From Rhodobiaceae bacterium (lineage in GTDB: Bacteria; Pseudomonadota; Alphaproteobacteria; Parvibaculales; Parvibaculaceae), in contig PAZY01000031.1 of assembly GCA_002715765.1 (NCBI GenBank), forward strand, positions 4,212 through 49,562: 45,351 nucleotides of DNA, read 5' to 3'. The position numbers and the translations under genes were made by a program. Below the pieces are notes generated by a model, which saw nothing but the letters and a program-made list of their open reading frames with translations, did not search any database and was not told the origin of the DNA. Shown in pieces: positions 1 through 8,648 of the stretch; within the stretch, counting starts at the first letter, position 1, and the number at the start of each line of letters is the position of its first letter.

Positions 1-200
1 GTGAACACGAGGACTGCGAAAAGTTCAAAGGGAGGCTGGGCTGCCACGGAGACAAGACCCAGCCCAAAAGCTGCCGCGAACTGCCGCCAGCCTGTGAGAC
101 TATAGAGATAGAGCGCAGCCTGCTCGGCGCGGGTCAGTATCACATCGAAAAGATTACGGGCACGCTCTTCCAGAGCATTTGACGGCTCATTTTTTTTCAT
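1..200 (-). CDS. lnt: Apolipoprotein N-acyltransferase, N-terminal part (runs off left edge)
   Basis: Only the first 66 codons are in the window. Starting at ATG 200-198, the reading frame stays open to the left edge. It encodes a basic, polar N-terminus followed by a hydrophobic stretch with an A-x-P-P-F-E-L-F-x-V-L motif near residues 54-63. That motif is typical of the first membrane segment of Lnt, the inner-membrane enzyme that adds the third acyl chain to lipoproteins. The start codon lies inside the 3' end of corC (14-nt overlap within an A-rich run), which suggests coupled translation. lnt after corC is a common proteobacterial order. The family call rests on this short N-terminus plus context; the catalytic nitrilase domain lies outside the window. 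Confidence 0.72.
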   Translation of the reverse strand, partial: MKKNEPSNALEERARNLFDVILTRAEQAALYLYSLTGWRQFAAAFGLGLVSVAAQPPFELFAVLVF

Positions 201-1179
201 GCGGCGCCGGGGTCTCTGTCGCGGTGGAAGATGCGTTTGCCACGGTGCCAGCCTCGGGGCTGGTCTCATGTCTGGCGCGCGCATTGGTATCGCGGTGCAC
301 ACGCAAGCGCTTGATACGACGCGGATCCGCATCGCGAACCTCAAACTCGATACCGGCGGGGGGCATAATCAGTTCCCCCCGCTGCGGAATACGCCCGACC
401 AGCTGGAAGACAAGCCCGCCGAGCGTATCCGCGTCGTCGTCGGTTTCAGGGTCAACCAGGGTCAGACCCAACATATCTTCAAGATCTTCAATCGGGGCAC
501 GGGCGAGTGCGTCAATGGACCCGTCCGCGCTTTCGATCAAGGGTGCGCGTTCCGCCACATCATGTTCGTCTTCAATGTCCCCGACAATCTCCTCGACCAG
601 ATCTTCGATGGAAACCAGACCATCGGTGCCACCATATTCATCAACCACCAGCGCCATATGAATACGCGAAGACTGCATCTTGAGCAGAAGGTCACTTGCG
701 GGCATGGAAGGCGGGACGAACAGGACAGGGCGGCGCACCGTGCGCAGGTCGAACGTTTCCCGGTCGTTGCGATGCGAGGTCATCCAACCCAATACATCCT
801 TGATATGGACCATGCCAATCGGCTCATCCAGGTTTTCGCGATAGAGCGGCATGCGCGAATGGCTCTCCTCCTGCGTGAGCGCCAACACCGCGTCCAGCGA
901 TGCGGAAACATCGACCGCGACAATGTCCGCCCGCGGTACCATCACATCATCGACCCGCAATTCCGCGAACGAGAGAATATTCATAAACATATGACGGGCC
1001 TGCGGACCCAGATCTTCCAGCGCCGCCTCATGCCCGCCTAATGCGGTCTCAATGCTCTCCCGCAATGTCTGGTTTTCCTCGCCTCTGGACAGGAAACCCG
1101 TCAAGCGATGCACCAGGCGGGACCATAGACCGCCGTTTTTCTCCTGTTCCTTCACTTGTGAGCTTACCGCGTCGGTCAT
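187..1179 (-). CDS. corC: CBS-domain protein, CorC/TlyC (hemolysin-C) family
   Basis: The 330-residue protein has the cytosolic CorC layout. A short N-terminal helical region is followed by the conserved V-D-D-V-M-V-P-R motif (residues 76-83), which opens a CBS pair at about 80-140 and 150-205, including V-D-E-Y-G-G-T-D-G (179-187). A CorC_HlyC transporter-associated domain follows at about 220-300. The acidic, Ala/Thr-rich tail after about 305 looks disordered. There are no membrane segments, so it is the CorC rather than the CNNM-like type. The family is linked to Mg/Co efflux and envelope homeostasis; the exact role here is inferred. It overlaps ybeY by 4 nt upstream and lnt by 14 nt downstream, consistent with one operon. 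Confidence 0.88.
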   Translation of the reverse strand: MTDAVSSQVKEQEKNGGLWSRLVHRLTGFLSRGEENQTLRESIETALGGHEAALEDLGPQARHMFMNILSFAELRVDDVMVPRADIVAVDVSASLDAVLALTQEESHSRMPLYRENLDEPIGMVHIKDVLGWMTSHRNDRETFDLRTVRRPVLFVPPSMPASDLLLKMQSSRIHMALVVDEYGGTDGLVSIEDLVEEIVGDIEDEHDVAERAPLIESADGSIDALARAPIEDLEDMLGLTLVDPETDDDADTLGGLVFQLVGRIPQRGELIMPPAGIEFEVRDADPRRIKRLRVHRDTNARARHETSPEAGTVANASSTATETPAPHEKK

Positions 1180-1796
1180 TTCGTCTTATCCGTGCCTGTA
1201 GGCATGTCTTCCAGTTCGTGTTCTGCTGCGTAAGGATCCACAATGTCAAAACGCGCCAATACAGCCCGCTCCATCGCCTCCATCTCTTCCGCTTCCTCTT
1301 CGCTTTCCTCGTGATCGTACCCCATCAGATGGAGGACGCCATGGGCCACGAGATGCGCCAGATGATTTTCAAATGTCTTATGCTGTTCATGCGCTTCGCG
1401 CACCAGCGTTTCATAAGCTAAAACTATATCACCCAATGGCAAAACACTGCCAAACTGTGGGGCAGCCGGATCTGTGCCCTGGTTGGCTAAATTTTGGTTG
1501 GCCAAATTGTGGTCAACCGCATTCTGATAAACCGCGGTTTGGGGAAAAGACAGAACATTGGTCGGCTTGTCCTGATGCCGGTATTTGCGGTTGAGGGTAC
1601 GGACAAACTCATCATCCGCCAGCAGAATGCTCAACTCGGCCGCGCCAGCGCGTGCAGACGCACCCAGTTCATAGGTCATCTGTGCCACACGAAGCATGAC
1701 CTCTTCAGCCGCAACATCCCACGCGCCGCCACCCTTTGATATTTCCACCGCCAGATAACGCGCGCGCGCGTTGCCTGTTGTCCCATCCGTGCTCAC
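1176..1796 (-). CDS. ybeY: Endoribonuclease YbeY (16S rRNA maturation)
   Basis: YbeY is a single-strand-specific zinc endoribonuclease used in 16S rRNA 3' maturation and ribosome quality control. The zinc motif H-G-x-L-H-L-x-G-Y-D-H is intact, with likely ligands His152, His156 and His162. The upstream N-V-L-S-F-P motif (80-85) and L-G-D-I (121-124) are also present. At 206 residues it is longer than the usual 150-170. The extra length is an N-terminal extension, a tail, and an insertion at about 90-118 containing near-perfect pentapeptide repeats (QNAVD, HNLAN, QNLAN). The gene overlaps phoH and corC by 4 nt each, so translational coupling is likely. Confidence 0.93.
   Translation of the reverse strand: MSTDGTTGNARARYLAVEISKGGGAWDVAAEEVMLRVAQMTYELGASARAGAAELSILLADDEFVRTLNRKYRHQDKPTNVLSFPQTAVYQNAVDHNLANQNLANQGTDPAAPQFGSVLPLGDIVLAYETLVREAHEQHKTFENHLAHLVAHGVLHLMGYDHEESEEEAEEMEAMERAVLARFDIVDPYAAEHELEDMPTGTDKTK
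1482..1526 (-). repeat. 15-nt tandem repeat inside ybeY
   Basis: Three consecutive 15-nt units run on the plus strand at 1482-1496, 1497-1511 and 1512-1526. The first two differ at only two positions; the third is more diverged. They encode five-residue units in a loop of YbeY between the N-V-L-S-F-P and L-G-D-I motifs. The period is a multiple of three, so the frame is kept, as expected from slippage in a tolerant loop. Confidence 0.8.
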
Positions 1797-2827
1797 GAGG
1801 ATGGTTCCTCTTTTTTGGGCGCAACACGATCAAGCAACCCTTTTTCACGCACCCCATAGGCCTGCACAATCCGGGTCACGAGCGGGTGACGCACGACATC
1901 CTTGTCGGTGAAGCGAATGGTCTGCACCCCGTTTACGCCTTCCAGCACACTCAGCGCATCGGCCAGACCGGACTTCGCACCCATCGGAAGATCGACCTGG
2001 CTGGGGTCACCGGTAATGGCCATACGACTGTTCTCCCCCAGGCGGGTCAGGAACATTTTCATCTGAACCGGGGTACAGTTTTGTGCCTCATCCAGAATGA
2101 CAAATGAATTGGCGAGTGTCCGCCCTCGCATAAAAGCAAGAGGTGCCACTTCAATTTCGCCGCTTTCGATTGAGGCCATCACCTGTTCACCCGGCAATGT
2201 GTCGTACAGCGCATCATAAAGCGGGCGCAGATAAGGATCGATTTTCTCCCGCAGATCACCCGGCAGAAAGCCCAGCCGTTCCCCTGCTTCCACGGCGGGT
2301 CGCGACAAGATGATCCGGTCCACTTTCTTCTGGATCAACATGGATACGGCGACCACGACGGACAAATAGGTTTTGCCGGTTCCGGCAGGGCCCACCCCAA
2401 ATACAAGTTCATTATCCATCAGCGCTTCGATGTATGCGCCTTGTGTCGGTGAGCGGGGCGAGATGACACGCTTGCGCGTCGTGACCTGCAATTTCTTGTT
2501 TGCGCCCGACCCGCGCGCCTGTTCCCTCTTTGGCGCATTCGCCATGCGGACCGCTCCTTCCACTTCGGCTGCTGTCACTTCGAGCCCCGACTTCAATCGT
2601 GCATAAAGATCTTTGATAACAATCTCGGCGCGGGCACGCGCATCTGCTGTGCCGGTGACAACGAGTTCATTTCCGCGAGAATTGGCTGTCACGTCGAAAG
2701 CGCGCTCAAGCCTGGCCAGGTGGCTGCCATTGGAGCCGAACAATTCACTCAGCAGATGGTTGTCATCAAAGCCAATAATGAGGCTTGCAGGTTCCTCGTC
2801 ACGACGTCCTCTGCTCGACTGAGTCAA
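1793..2827 (-). CDS. phoH: PhoH-family P-loop ATPase
   Basis: The 344-residue protein has an N-terminal KH-like or helical region (about 15-85) and a C-terminal PhoH ATPase domain. The Walker A is G-P-A-G-T-G-K-T (146-153) and the Walker B-type motif is V-I-L-D-E-A-Q-N (243-250). The motif [17 protein letters not shown] (about 175-191) is diagnostic. PhoH proteins are predicted RNA-linked ATPases or helicases; the precise activity is unsettled. Placement between miaB and ybeY, with 4-nt overlaps on both sides, is the conserved bacterial arrangement and points to RNA metabolism. Confidence 0.92.
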   Translation of the reverse strand: MTQSSRGRRDEEPASLIIGFDDNHLLSELFGSNGSHLARLERAFDVTANSRGNELVVTGTADARARAEIVIKDLYARLKSGLEVTAAEVEGAVRMANAPKREQARGSGANKKLQVTTRKRVISPRSPTQGAYIEALMDNELVFGVGPAGTGKTYLSVVVAVSMLIQKKVDRIILSRPAVEAGERLGFLPGDLREKIDPYLRPLYDALYDTLPGEQVMASIESGEIEVAPLAFMRGRTLANSFVILDEAQNCTPVQMKMFLTRLGENSRMAITGDPSQVDLPMGAKSGLADALSVLEGVNGVQTIRFTDKDVVRHPLVTRIVQAYGVREKGLLDRVAPKKEEPSS

Positions 2828-4389
2828 GAGTGGTGGGCTCCTTCTGATCGGGGCTGTTTCCCGTCAATGAGGACAGCCTCCAGTGAGTTGGCAAATCCGT
2901 TGATGACACGCACATCTGCAAAGGCCCCGAAAAGGGTCTCCGGCGCGGTCACATAGACCGATTGCAGATAGGGGCTTCGTCCCACCAATTGGCCATCGCG
3001 CTTACCGCGACGATCAAACAGGACGCGCATGGTTTCACCTTCACATTTTTTGTTGAAACCCAATTGATGCGTGGCAATACGCGCCTGCAGACGCGCCAGG
3101 CGTTCGGTCTTTACGTCTTCCGGTACCTGTTCACCGTTGCCGGCAGCGGGGGTGCCGGGGCGCGGCGAATATTTAAATGAATAGGCTTGCGCGTATCGTA
3201 CTTCGTCCACAATGGCGAGTGTCGCTTCAAAGTCTTCTTCCGTCTCGCCGGGAAAGCCGACAATAAAGTCGGAAGACAGTGCGATATCGGGCCGGGCCTT
3301 GCGGATGCGTTCAATCAGCTTGAGATAGGTTGCCGCATCATGCTGCCGGTTCATCGCATCGAGAATGCGGTCCGAGCCGGCCTGCACCGGCAGATGCAGA
3401 TAAGGCATCAGCTTTTCAATATCGCGATGGGCCTCGATCAGTTCGTCATCCATGTCGCGGGGGTGACTGGTTGTGTAACGAAGCCGCTCCAGACCTTGAA
3501 TATCCGCCAGTGCGTGCAACAGACGGCCCAGCGACCAGTCTTCACTGTCTGTACCCTGCCCATGATAGGCATTGACGTTCTGCCCCAAGAGGGTCATTTC
3601 GGCAACCCCTCCCTCAACCAGGGTCCGGGCCTCACTCAGCACGCGGGAAACGGGCCGGGAAAACTCGGAACCACGCGTGTAAGGCACTACGCAGAAGGCA
3701 CAGAACTTGTCGCATCCTTCCTGTACAGTCAGGAAGGCTGTGCGCCCTCTGGCGATGGTTTTTTTCTTCTCTGCGGCCGGCAAGGCATCAAACTTGTCTT
3801 CAACGGGAAAGTCGGTTTCGACAATCCCTCTGGCACCGTTTGATGTGCGCGCCAAAAGCTCCGGCAGGCGATGATAGGATTGCGGGCCGAAAACCAGATC
3901 GACCACCGGCGCCCGCCGCACCATCTCTTCACCTTCGGCCTGGGCAACACACCCGGCCACCCCGATAAGCAGTTTGCCGCCTGCCGCTTCTTTTTGGTCA
4001 CGCAGTTTGCGCAGACGCCCGAGTTCTGAATAGACTTTTTCAGCGGCCTTTTCGCGAATGTGGCACGTGTTGAGAATGACGAGGTCAGCATCTGCCACCT
4101 CATCCGTTTCACTATAGCCTGCCGGCGCCAGAACATCGGCCATACGACCGCTGTCATAGACGTTCATCTGGCACCCATAGGTTTTTATGAAAACTTTCCG
4201 GGATGTGTCATCGATCGTTGATGCAGCGCCGCTTTCGCGCATCGCCGACGGTCGCGCAGGTTCGCGAACCCCGGATTTGATATCCCGATGGCCGTCCTGA
4301 CTTTTATTCTGGTCTCTGTCCAGGGTCTCACTCACTTGCTCAGCCACTGTTGGCGCTTTCAACTCCGTTTGGTTTGCCCCAAATGTCAT
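2824..4389 (-). CDS. miaB: tRNA-2-methylthio-N6-dimethylallyladenosine synthase MiaB
   Basis: MiaB is a radical-SAM methylthiotransferase that converts i6A37 to ms2i6A37 in tRNA. The UPF0004 domain starts at K-T-Y-G-C-Q-M-N, with auxiliary-cluster cysteines Cys73, Cys109 and Cys147. The radical-SAM motif C-x3-C-x2-C is Cys226, Cys230 and Cys233. A TRAM domain forms the C-terminus. At 521 residues it is longer than the usual 440-470 because of about 60 polar, low-complexity N-terminal residues. An alternative start at Met50 (ATG ending at 4240) would give a more typical length, and I cannot choose between them from sequence. The last 4 nt overlap the phoH start. Confidence 0.94.
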   Translation of the reverse strand: MTFGANQTELKAPTVAEQVSETLDRDQNKSQDGHRDIKSGVREPARPSAMRESGAASTIDDTSRKVFIKTYGCQMNVYDSGRMADVLAPAGYSETDEVADADLVILNTCHIREKAAEKVYSELGRLRKLRDQKEAAGGKLLIGVAGCVAQAEGEEMVRRAPVVDLVFGPQSYHRLPELLARTSNGARGIVETDFPVEDKFDALPAAEKKKTIARGRTAFLTVQEGCDKFCAFCVVPYTRGSEFSRPVSRVLSEARTLVEGGVAEMTLLGQNVNAYHGQGTDSEDWSLGRLLHALADIQGLERLRYTTSHPRDMDDELIEAHRDIEKLMPYLHLPVQAGSDRILDAMNRQHDAATYLKLIERIRKARPDIALSSDFIVGFPGETEEDFEATLAIVDEVRYAQAYSFKYSPRPGTPAAGNGEQVPEDVKTERLARLQARIATHQLGFNKKCEGETMRVLFDRRGKRDGQLVGRSPYLQSVYVTAPETLFGAFADVRVINGFANSLEAVLIDGKQPRSEGAHHS

Positions 4390-4448
4390 TGCGGCTCATA
4401 TAGAGCTATTGCGACAAGATTACCATGGGGGACGCCATTCGCTCATAC

Positions 4449-5351
4449 CTATTCGGCGTTGAGAGAGGCTTTCTCGCCACCCGGCACCGATGGTGACCGG
4501 ACGGGTGGTAAAACAGGTATTGCGACAGGATCAGGGGCTGTTTCCGCCAATTTAGGGGAAGAAACCTCCCCCAGCAGGGCGCGGGACACCCCTTCGGCGG
4601 AGCGGGCTTCACAATAGGCCGCCAGTTTTTTCCGGTCACCATGGTGGTCCAGCGTGACCGGTTCATGAAATTCCACCACCACGTCGAACGGCCCCAGGGT
4701 AAACGCCTCCCAAAGGTGCGGCCCCAGATCCATATCGCCATACCAGGCAAAATAGGGCCGGAACTGACGCCCCATGGGCATGCCGCAGAGCTTTGTATAG
4801 GTCACGGACAAGGGCTGAACAATAAGGGGTTTTGCGTTTGCCCCCCCGCCGGCCGCCATTTGGGCGACCACCATAAGCGCACTCTTGAAAGGCAAAACCC
4901 GATTGCCGTCGCTTGATGTCCCCTCGGGAAACAGGACCAGCGTATCCCCGCCGGCAATGCGCTGATGGATCTCGTTGGCAGTATGGACTGCTTTGGTGCG
5001 CCGCTCCCGGTCTACAAAAACCGTCTGTTGCAAGCGGGCCAGTGTGCCGAAAAAAGGCCAGGCCGCTACTTCCTTCTTGGCGACGAAAGAAAGGCGCGGC
5101 TTGACCGAGCCCAAAACCGGAATGTCGAGATAGGAATTATGGTTTGACGCAAGAAGGCAGGCCCCTTCAAAGGGGGTGCCCCGTACAACCACTTTAATGC
5201 CAATGATCGCACAAAGATATTTGTGGAAACGGATCGGCAGTTTTTTTGCGTAAGGCAGATTGAGTTTCAACCCTACCCACTGGATCGGGATAAGGAGCAA
5301 TGCGCCCAGAACGAACGCTGCCAGTTTTGCCCCTGCCCGTACATTTTTCAC
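4449..5351 (-). CDS. plsC: 1-acyl-glycerol-3-phosphate O-acyltransferase family (PlsC; OlsA possible)
   Basis: The 300-residue membrane-associated acyltransferase has one N-terminal hydrophobic segment (about 10-30). It carries the catalytic H-x4-D motif N-H-N-S-Y-L-D (His71, Asp76) and the glycerophosphate-binding F-P-E-G-T-S-S (141-147). PlsC transfers an acyl chain to lysophosphatidic acid. OlsA, a close relative, acylates lyso-ornithine lipid. From memory, the PlsC-like gene next to miaB in Sinorhizobium is olsA, and an olsB homologue occurs at 30281-31243 here, so OlsA is a live alternative. It lies between fur and miaB with 51 and 59 nt gaps. Confidence 0.85.
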   Translation of the reverse strand: MKNVRAGAKLAAFVLGALLLIPIQWVGLKLNLPYAKKLPIRFHKYLCAIIGIKVVVRGTPFEGACLLASNHNSYLDIPVLGSVKPRLSFVAKKEVAAWPFFGTLARLQQTVFVDRERRTKAVHTANEIHQRIAGGDTLVLFPEGTSSDGNRVLPFKSALMVVAQMAAGGGANAKPLIVQPLSVTYTKLCGMPMGRQFRPYFAWYGDMDLGPHLWEAFTLGPFDVVVEFHEPVTLDHHGDRKKLAAYCEARSAEGVSRALLGEVSSPKLAETAPDPVAIPVLPPVRSPSVPGGEKASLNAE

Positions 5352-5402
5352 CGGGGTTCGCCTTTCACCACGCGACGCCAGACCATGCTCATCCCTTTGT
5401 GA

Positions 5403-5882
5403 TTACTTGGTGCTGGGGGCTTTTTTGCTATCCACCAAAGGGACGCCATAAAGCTCCAAACGGTGATCCACCAGATTGAACCCGAGTTCCCGCGCAACGA
5501 TTTTCTGCAGGCGTTCAATGTCATCATTGTGGAACTCGATCACTTCCCCGGTCTGGAGGTTGATCAAATGGTCATGATGTTCTTCCGTCACCTGCTCGTA
5601 CCGGGAACGACCATCGCGGAAATCATGCCGCTCCAGAATGCCTGCTTCCTCAAACAGTCGTACCGTACGATAGACAGTTGCGATGGAGATCTTGTTGTCC
5701 ACAGCCGACGACCGCCGATACACTTCTTCGACATCGGGATGATCCGCCGCCGTCGAGAGCACGCGTGCGATCACGCGACGCTGATCTGTCATCCGCATGC
5801 CCTTTTTGACACACAGATCTTCAATCCGGCCCGGATTGGTATCAACAGGATTTACACGTTCTGTTTCGGTCATCACTTCCAT
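5403..5882 (-). CDS. fur: Fur-family metalloregulator, Mur-like
   Basis: The 159-residue protein has an N-terminal winged helix, with the recognition-helix signature I-S-I-A-T-V-Y-R-T-V-R-L-F (66-78). A C-terminal metal-binding and dimer domain contains H-H-D-H-L-I (102-107). The structural zinc CxxC that follows this motif in gammaproteobacterial Fur is absent (N-L-Q-T-G there). This is how rhizobial Mur proteins look, and they respond to manganese more than iron. There are no cysteines in the C-terminal domain. Starts at 5882 and 5873 (Met4) are both possible. It lies downstream of rimI after a 96-nt gap. Confidence 0.9.
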   Translation of the reverse strand: MEVMTETERVNPVDTNPGRIEDLCVKKGMRMTDQRRVIARVLSTAADHPDVEEVYRRSSAVDNKISIATVYRTVRLFEEAGILERHDFRDGRSRYEQVTEEHHDHLINLQTGEVIEFHNDDIERLQKIVARELGFNLVDHRLELYGVPLVDSKKAPSTK

Positions 5883-5978
5883 TCCAGACTTTGGCCGCCC
5901 ACCTTCGGGAAATCAGTGTCACATTAAAGCAATTCCAGCTTCTTCGGAACCGCCTGCCGCCTGTTTCGCCGCAAAATC

Positions 5979-6455
5979 TCAGGCAAAATCGCGCCGCATG
6001 GTAAGACTGTCGACGAAGACCCCATTTGGCTTGCGGTAATAGGCTTTTCGCCGTCCAACCTGCTTATATCCCGCCTTTTCATAAAGGGCGAGTGCGGGTT
6101 GGTTGTCCGCGGCCACATCCAGCAAAAGGCCCGGCGCAGCCGTCTTTTCCCGCACAAGGGCATGAAGCCTGTCCAATAACGCCATCCCCGTGCCACTGCC
6201 CCGGGCGGCCGGCAACACCCCGATGCTCAATATTTCCGCCTCGCCAGCCACAAACCGCGCCAGCAGAAAGCCTTCCGGTGCGTCCCGCTGCGTTGCAAGC
6301 AGGGCGATCAGGCCCGGCACGTCAAACATCGCCGCGATGGCTGCGGCTGACCACGGGTCCTCAAAACTCGCCGCATGAAGCCCGGACAAGACCGCCGCAT
6401 GGGTTTTATCAACCTGCTCGATACGGGATACCTTGCGCGTCTGTGCCCGGTTCAT
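5979..6455 (-). CDS. rimI: Ribosomal-protein-alanine N-acetyltransferase RimI-like GNAT
   Basis: This is a GNAT acetyltransferase of 158 residues from the chosen ATG at 6455-6453. The acetyl-CoA loop follows V-L-P-A-A-R-G-S-G-T-G, and the C-terminal motif D-N-Q-P-A-L-A-L-Y-E-K-A-G-Y is typical of RimI, which acetylates the N-terminus of ribosomal protein S18. An upstream in-frame ATG at 6506 would overlap tsaB by 41 nt and add 17 Cys/Pro-rich residues, so I prefer 6455, 10 nt after the tsaB stop. tsaB-rimI adjacency is widely conserved and supports the name. Confidence 0.85.
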   Translation of the reverse strand: MNRAQTRKVSRIEQVDKTHAAVLSGLHAASFEDPWSAAAIAAMFDVPGLIALLATQRDAPEGFLLARFVAGEAEILSIGVLPAARGSGTGMALLDRLHALVREKTAAPGLLLDVAADNQPALALYEKAGYKQVGRRKAYYRKPNGVFVDSLTMRRDFA

Positions 6456-6465
6456 CGGCACGGGT

Positions 6466-7164
6466 TCACACGGGCCTGCGCAGAGGGTTGGTCTGCACTT
6501 TTGCATCGGGCGCCCTCAGGTAAAGCGGGCTTGGCGGCAGCGCCTTGTCAGCCGTGCGCGCGCTGGCAATTGCGGCAACGCTTCTGGCATCCGGCAAAGG
6601 TGCAGCCCCGGCGCAGCGGACACGAGAGCCTGCATGGTCCTGCACAAGATGCGCCCCGGTCCCCACGGCCAGAAGCGGCGCACCGGACGCTGTGTCCAGG
6701 ATGCCGGACAGATCATCAAGGGAAACAAGAGCGGGCGCCGTGACGGGCGAAAGGTCACTGCCAAACACTTGCAGATAAGCCTCGTTCCGACGGGCATCAA
6801 AACAGGCCGCAATCAACTCATGCGCCGCCGCTTCCTGCGCGGCCGGATGGGCAATCGCTTCGAGGCTGGTCACGCCCAGGCATGGCTTGTCCATCGCCAC
6901 GGCAAAACCGCGCGCCGTGGCCAACCCCACACGCAACCCGGTAAAGGTACCTGGCCCCACAGTGACCGCAAAGGCATCCAGACGATCAAAGCTGAAATCC
7001 AGCTCGTCCCGCATTTCGTCCAGCATCGGGATCAGCGCTTCGGCATGCCCTTTGGGCATATCGCGATATCGATAGCCCGCAAGCGCACCGTCACGCCACA
7101 GCGCAACCGAACAAGCCGCCTGACTTGTATCGATGGCAAGCAGGCAGGGGGCGGAATGGGTCAT
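6466..7164 (-). CDS. tsaB: tRNA threonylcarbamoyladenosine biosynthesis protein TsaB
   Basis: TsaB is the non-catalytic ASKHA-fold partner of TsaD in the complex that makes t6A37 in tRNAs reading ANN codons. The 232 residues begin with the phosphate-1-like loop L-L-A-I-D-T-S (8-14). They contain the family signature V-G-P-G-T-F-T-G-L-R-V-G (69-80). The length is normal. The gene sits 21 nt after the nitroreductase gene and is followed by rimI, the usual order. Confidence 0.93.
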   Translation of the reverse strand: MTHSAPCLLAIDTSQAACSVALWRDGALAGYRYRDMPKGHAEALIPMLDEMRDELDFSFDRLDAFAVTVGPGTFTGLRVGLATARGFAVAMDKPCLGVTSLEAIAHPAAQEAAAHELIAACFDARRNEAYLQVFGSDLSPVTAPALVSLDDLSGILDTASGAPLLAVGTGAHLVQDHAGSRVRCAGAAPLPDARSVAAIASARTADKALPPSPLYLRAPDAKVQTNPLRRPV

Positions 7165-7185
7165 GGGAAAGATATGCTCACCAGA

Positions 7186-7779
7186 TCACACGATCTGACA
7201 TGCATCCTTGAAAGCCAGGCGCGGCGCGCGCTCAAACAGGTCACGGGTCGCATCACCATAGCCGATTGAGCAGATGAAATTTGACTTCACGCTGGTACCT
7301 GCAAAGAACAGCTCGTTGACGGCGTTCTGGTCGAAGCCGGACATAGGGCCACAATCAAGGCCGAGCGATCGTGCGGCGATCATGAAGTATGCACCCTGCA
7401 GGGTTGAATTGCGGAACGCAGTTTCCTGGATCAGCGGGTCATTGCCTGCAAACCAGTTCCGCGCGTCGGGATTGTGGGGGAAGAGTTCCGGAATCTTTTC
7501 ATAGAATTCCAGATCATATCCGATGATCGCGGTCACCGGCGCTTCTTTCACCTTCGGCTGATTGCCGGGCATAAGAGCGGGAAGAAGTTTTTCCTTTGCC
7601 GCATCCGATGTCACAAACACGATCCGCGCCGGTGAACAATTGGCACTTGTCGGGCCAAACTTCATCAGATCATAGAGCGCGCTCAACGTTGTCTCCGACA
7701 CAGGCTCGGGCTTCCACGCATTGAAGGTGCGTGCTGTTCTGAAAATTGTGTCGAGGCTCTTGTCGTCGAGCTTTGTCAT
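7186..7779 (-). CDS. RutE/malonic-semialdehyde-reductase-like nitroreductase
   Basis: This is a nitroreductase-fold FMN protein of 197 residues. It has the pattern A-R-T-F-N-A-W near the N-terminus and [13 protein letters not shown], which resembles the HadB/RutE subgroup (3-hydroxypropionate/malonic semialdehyde reductase of pyrimidine breakdown). The start at 7779 is chosen because an AAGGAA ribosome site precedes it. The longer frame to 7866 would run into nfuA and adds non-homologous residues. No other rut genes are present, so the substrate is uncertain; a general NAD(P)H-dependent flavin reductase is equally possible. Confidence 0.82.
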   Translation of the reverse strand: MTKLDDKSLDTIFRTARTFNAWKPEPVSETTLSALYDLMKFGPTSANCSPARIVFVTSDAAKEKLLPALMPGNQPKVKEAPVTAIIGYDLEFYEKIPELFPHNPDARNWFAGNDPLIQETAFRNSTLQGAYFMIAARSLGLDCGPMSGFDQNAVNELFFAGTSVKSNFICSIGYGDATRDLFERAPRLAFKDACQIV

Positions 7780-7831
7780 GTTCGTTCCTTGATCGTTTAC
7801 AAAGTGGGCAGGGCAGATCAGCTTGGCGATG

Positions 7832-8389
7832 TCAGACCGCGCGAACTTCTTCGATCTCGGGCACAAAGTGTTTCAGCATCTTTTCAACGCCCTGTTTCAA
7901 CGTCTGGGTTGAGGCGGGGCAGCCTGCGCAGGCACCCACCATGTTGAGGTACACAATGCCCTGATCGAACCCGTGAAAGGTAATGTCGCCGCCATCCTGT
8001 GCGACGACGGGGCGCACGCGTGTGTCGAGCAGATCCTTGATCTGCGCCACAATCTCTTCGTCCTCCGCCGCTACAGCCGGGCCAGCCTCGCCGCCGCCGT
8101 CCTGCGCGTTCAGGATCGGCGCACCCGATGTGAAGTGCTGCATGATCGCCCCCAACAGGGCCGGTTTGATATGCTGCCATTCAACATCACCTTTGGTGAT
8201 GGTGATAAAATCTGCCCCGAAAAAGACCCCCGTCACCCCGTCTACATCGAACAGTGCGCGCGCCAGCGGGGAGCGGTTGGCCGCTTCATCGTTCGGGAAA
8301 TCTGCCGCGTGGCCTTCACCCAGCACATCTTTTCCCGGCAAAAATTTGAGCGTGGCGGGATTGGGGGTCGATTCTGTCTGAATGAACAT
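7832..8389 (-). CDS. nfuA: NifU-like Fe-S cluster carrier (Nfu)
   Basis: The 185-residue protein carries an N-terminal Nfu_N domain starting [16 protein letters not shown], as in alphaproteobacterial and mitochondrial NFU1. A C-terminal NifU domain has the cluster-binding C-A-G-C motif (Cys154, Cys157). It delivers 4Fe-4S clusters to client enzymes; MiaB further along this gene run is a plausible client. The start at 8389 is preferred over 8449 because it has a strong GAGGAAGG ribosome site and matches the family N-terminus. Confidence 0.92.
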   Translation of the reverse strand: MFIQTESTPNPATLKFLPGKDVLGEGHAADFPNDEAANRSPLARALFDVDGVTGVFFGADFITITKGDVEWQHIKPALLGAIMQHFTSGAPILNAQDGGGEAGPAVAAEDEEIVAQIKDLLDTRVRPVVAQDGGDITFHGFDQGIVYLNMVGACAGCPASTQTLKQGVEKMLKHFVPEIEEVRAV

Positions 8390-8559
8390 GGGACACCTTC
8401 CTCGTGTGTCTGAATTGAGGGTGGAGGGCCGCCGTTCGGCACAAAACATTGCGGGCCGTCCATCCCTTAAATGGCGGATTTTGCACGTGTTTTCAAGTCC
8501 GACTAAAAAGCTAGGATTTGCGACGCATTGCCTCGCACTCGCTAACCGGTCTTACATCC

Positions 8560-8598
8560 CGTATTTTGCGCAATACGTCCGCAATACGTCTGCAATAC
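8560..8598. promoter_or_regulatory. Phased GCAATAC repeats with palindromic first element
   Basis: The heptamer GCAATAC begins at 8570, 8581 and 8592, a period of exactly 11 bp. The first copy is also the right arm of an 18-bp interrupted palindrome (CGTATT at 8560-8565, AATACG at 8572-8577). The array is about 170-210 bp upstream of the nfuA start and 51-90 bp beyond the stop of the GNAT gene. One-helical-turn spacing of a half-site suggests a protein-binding array. This is inference, and no regulator is identified. Confidence 0.45.
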
Positions 8599-8648
8599 TG
8601 GGGGTTTTACGGGGGTGTTAATGCCTGACGGTCACGCCCGGGCCTACG

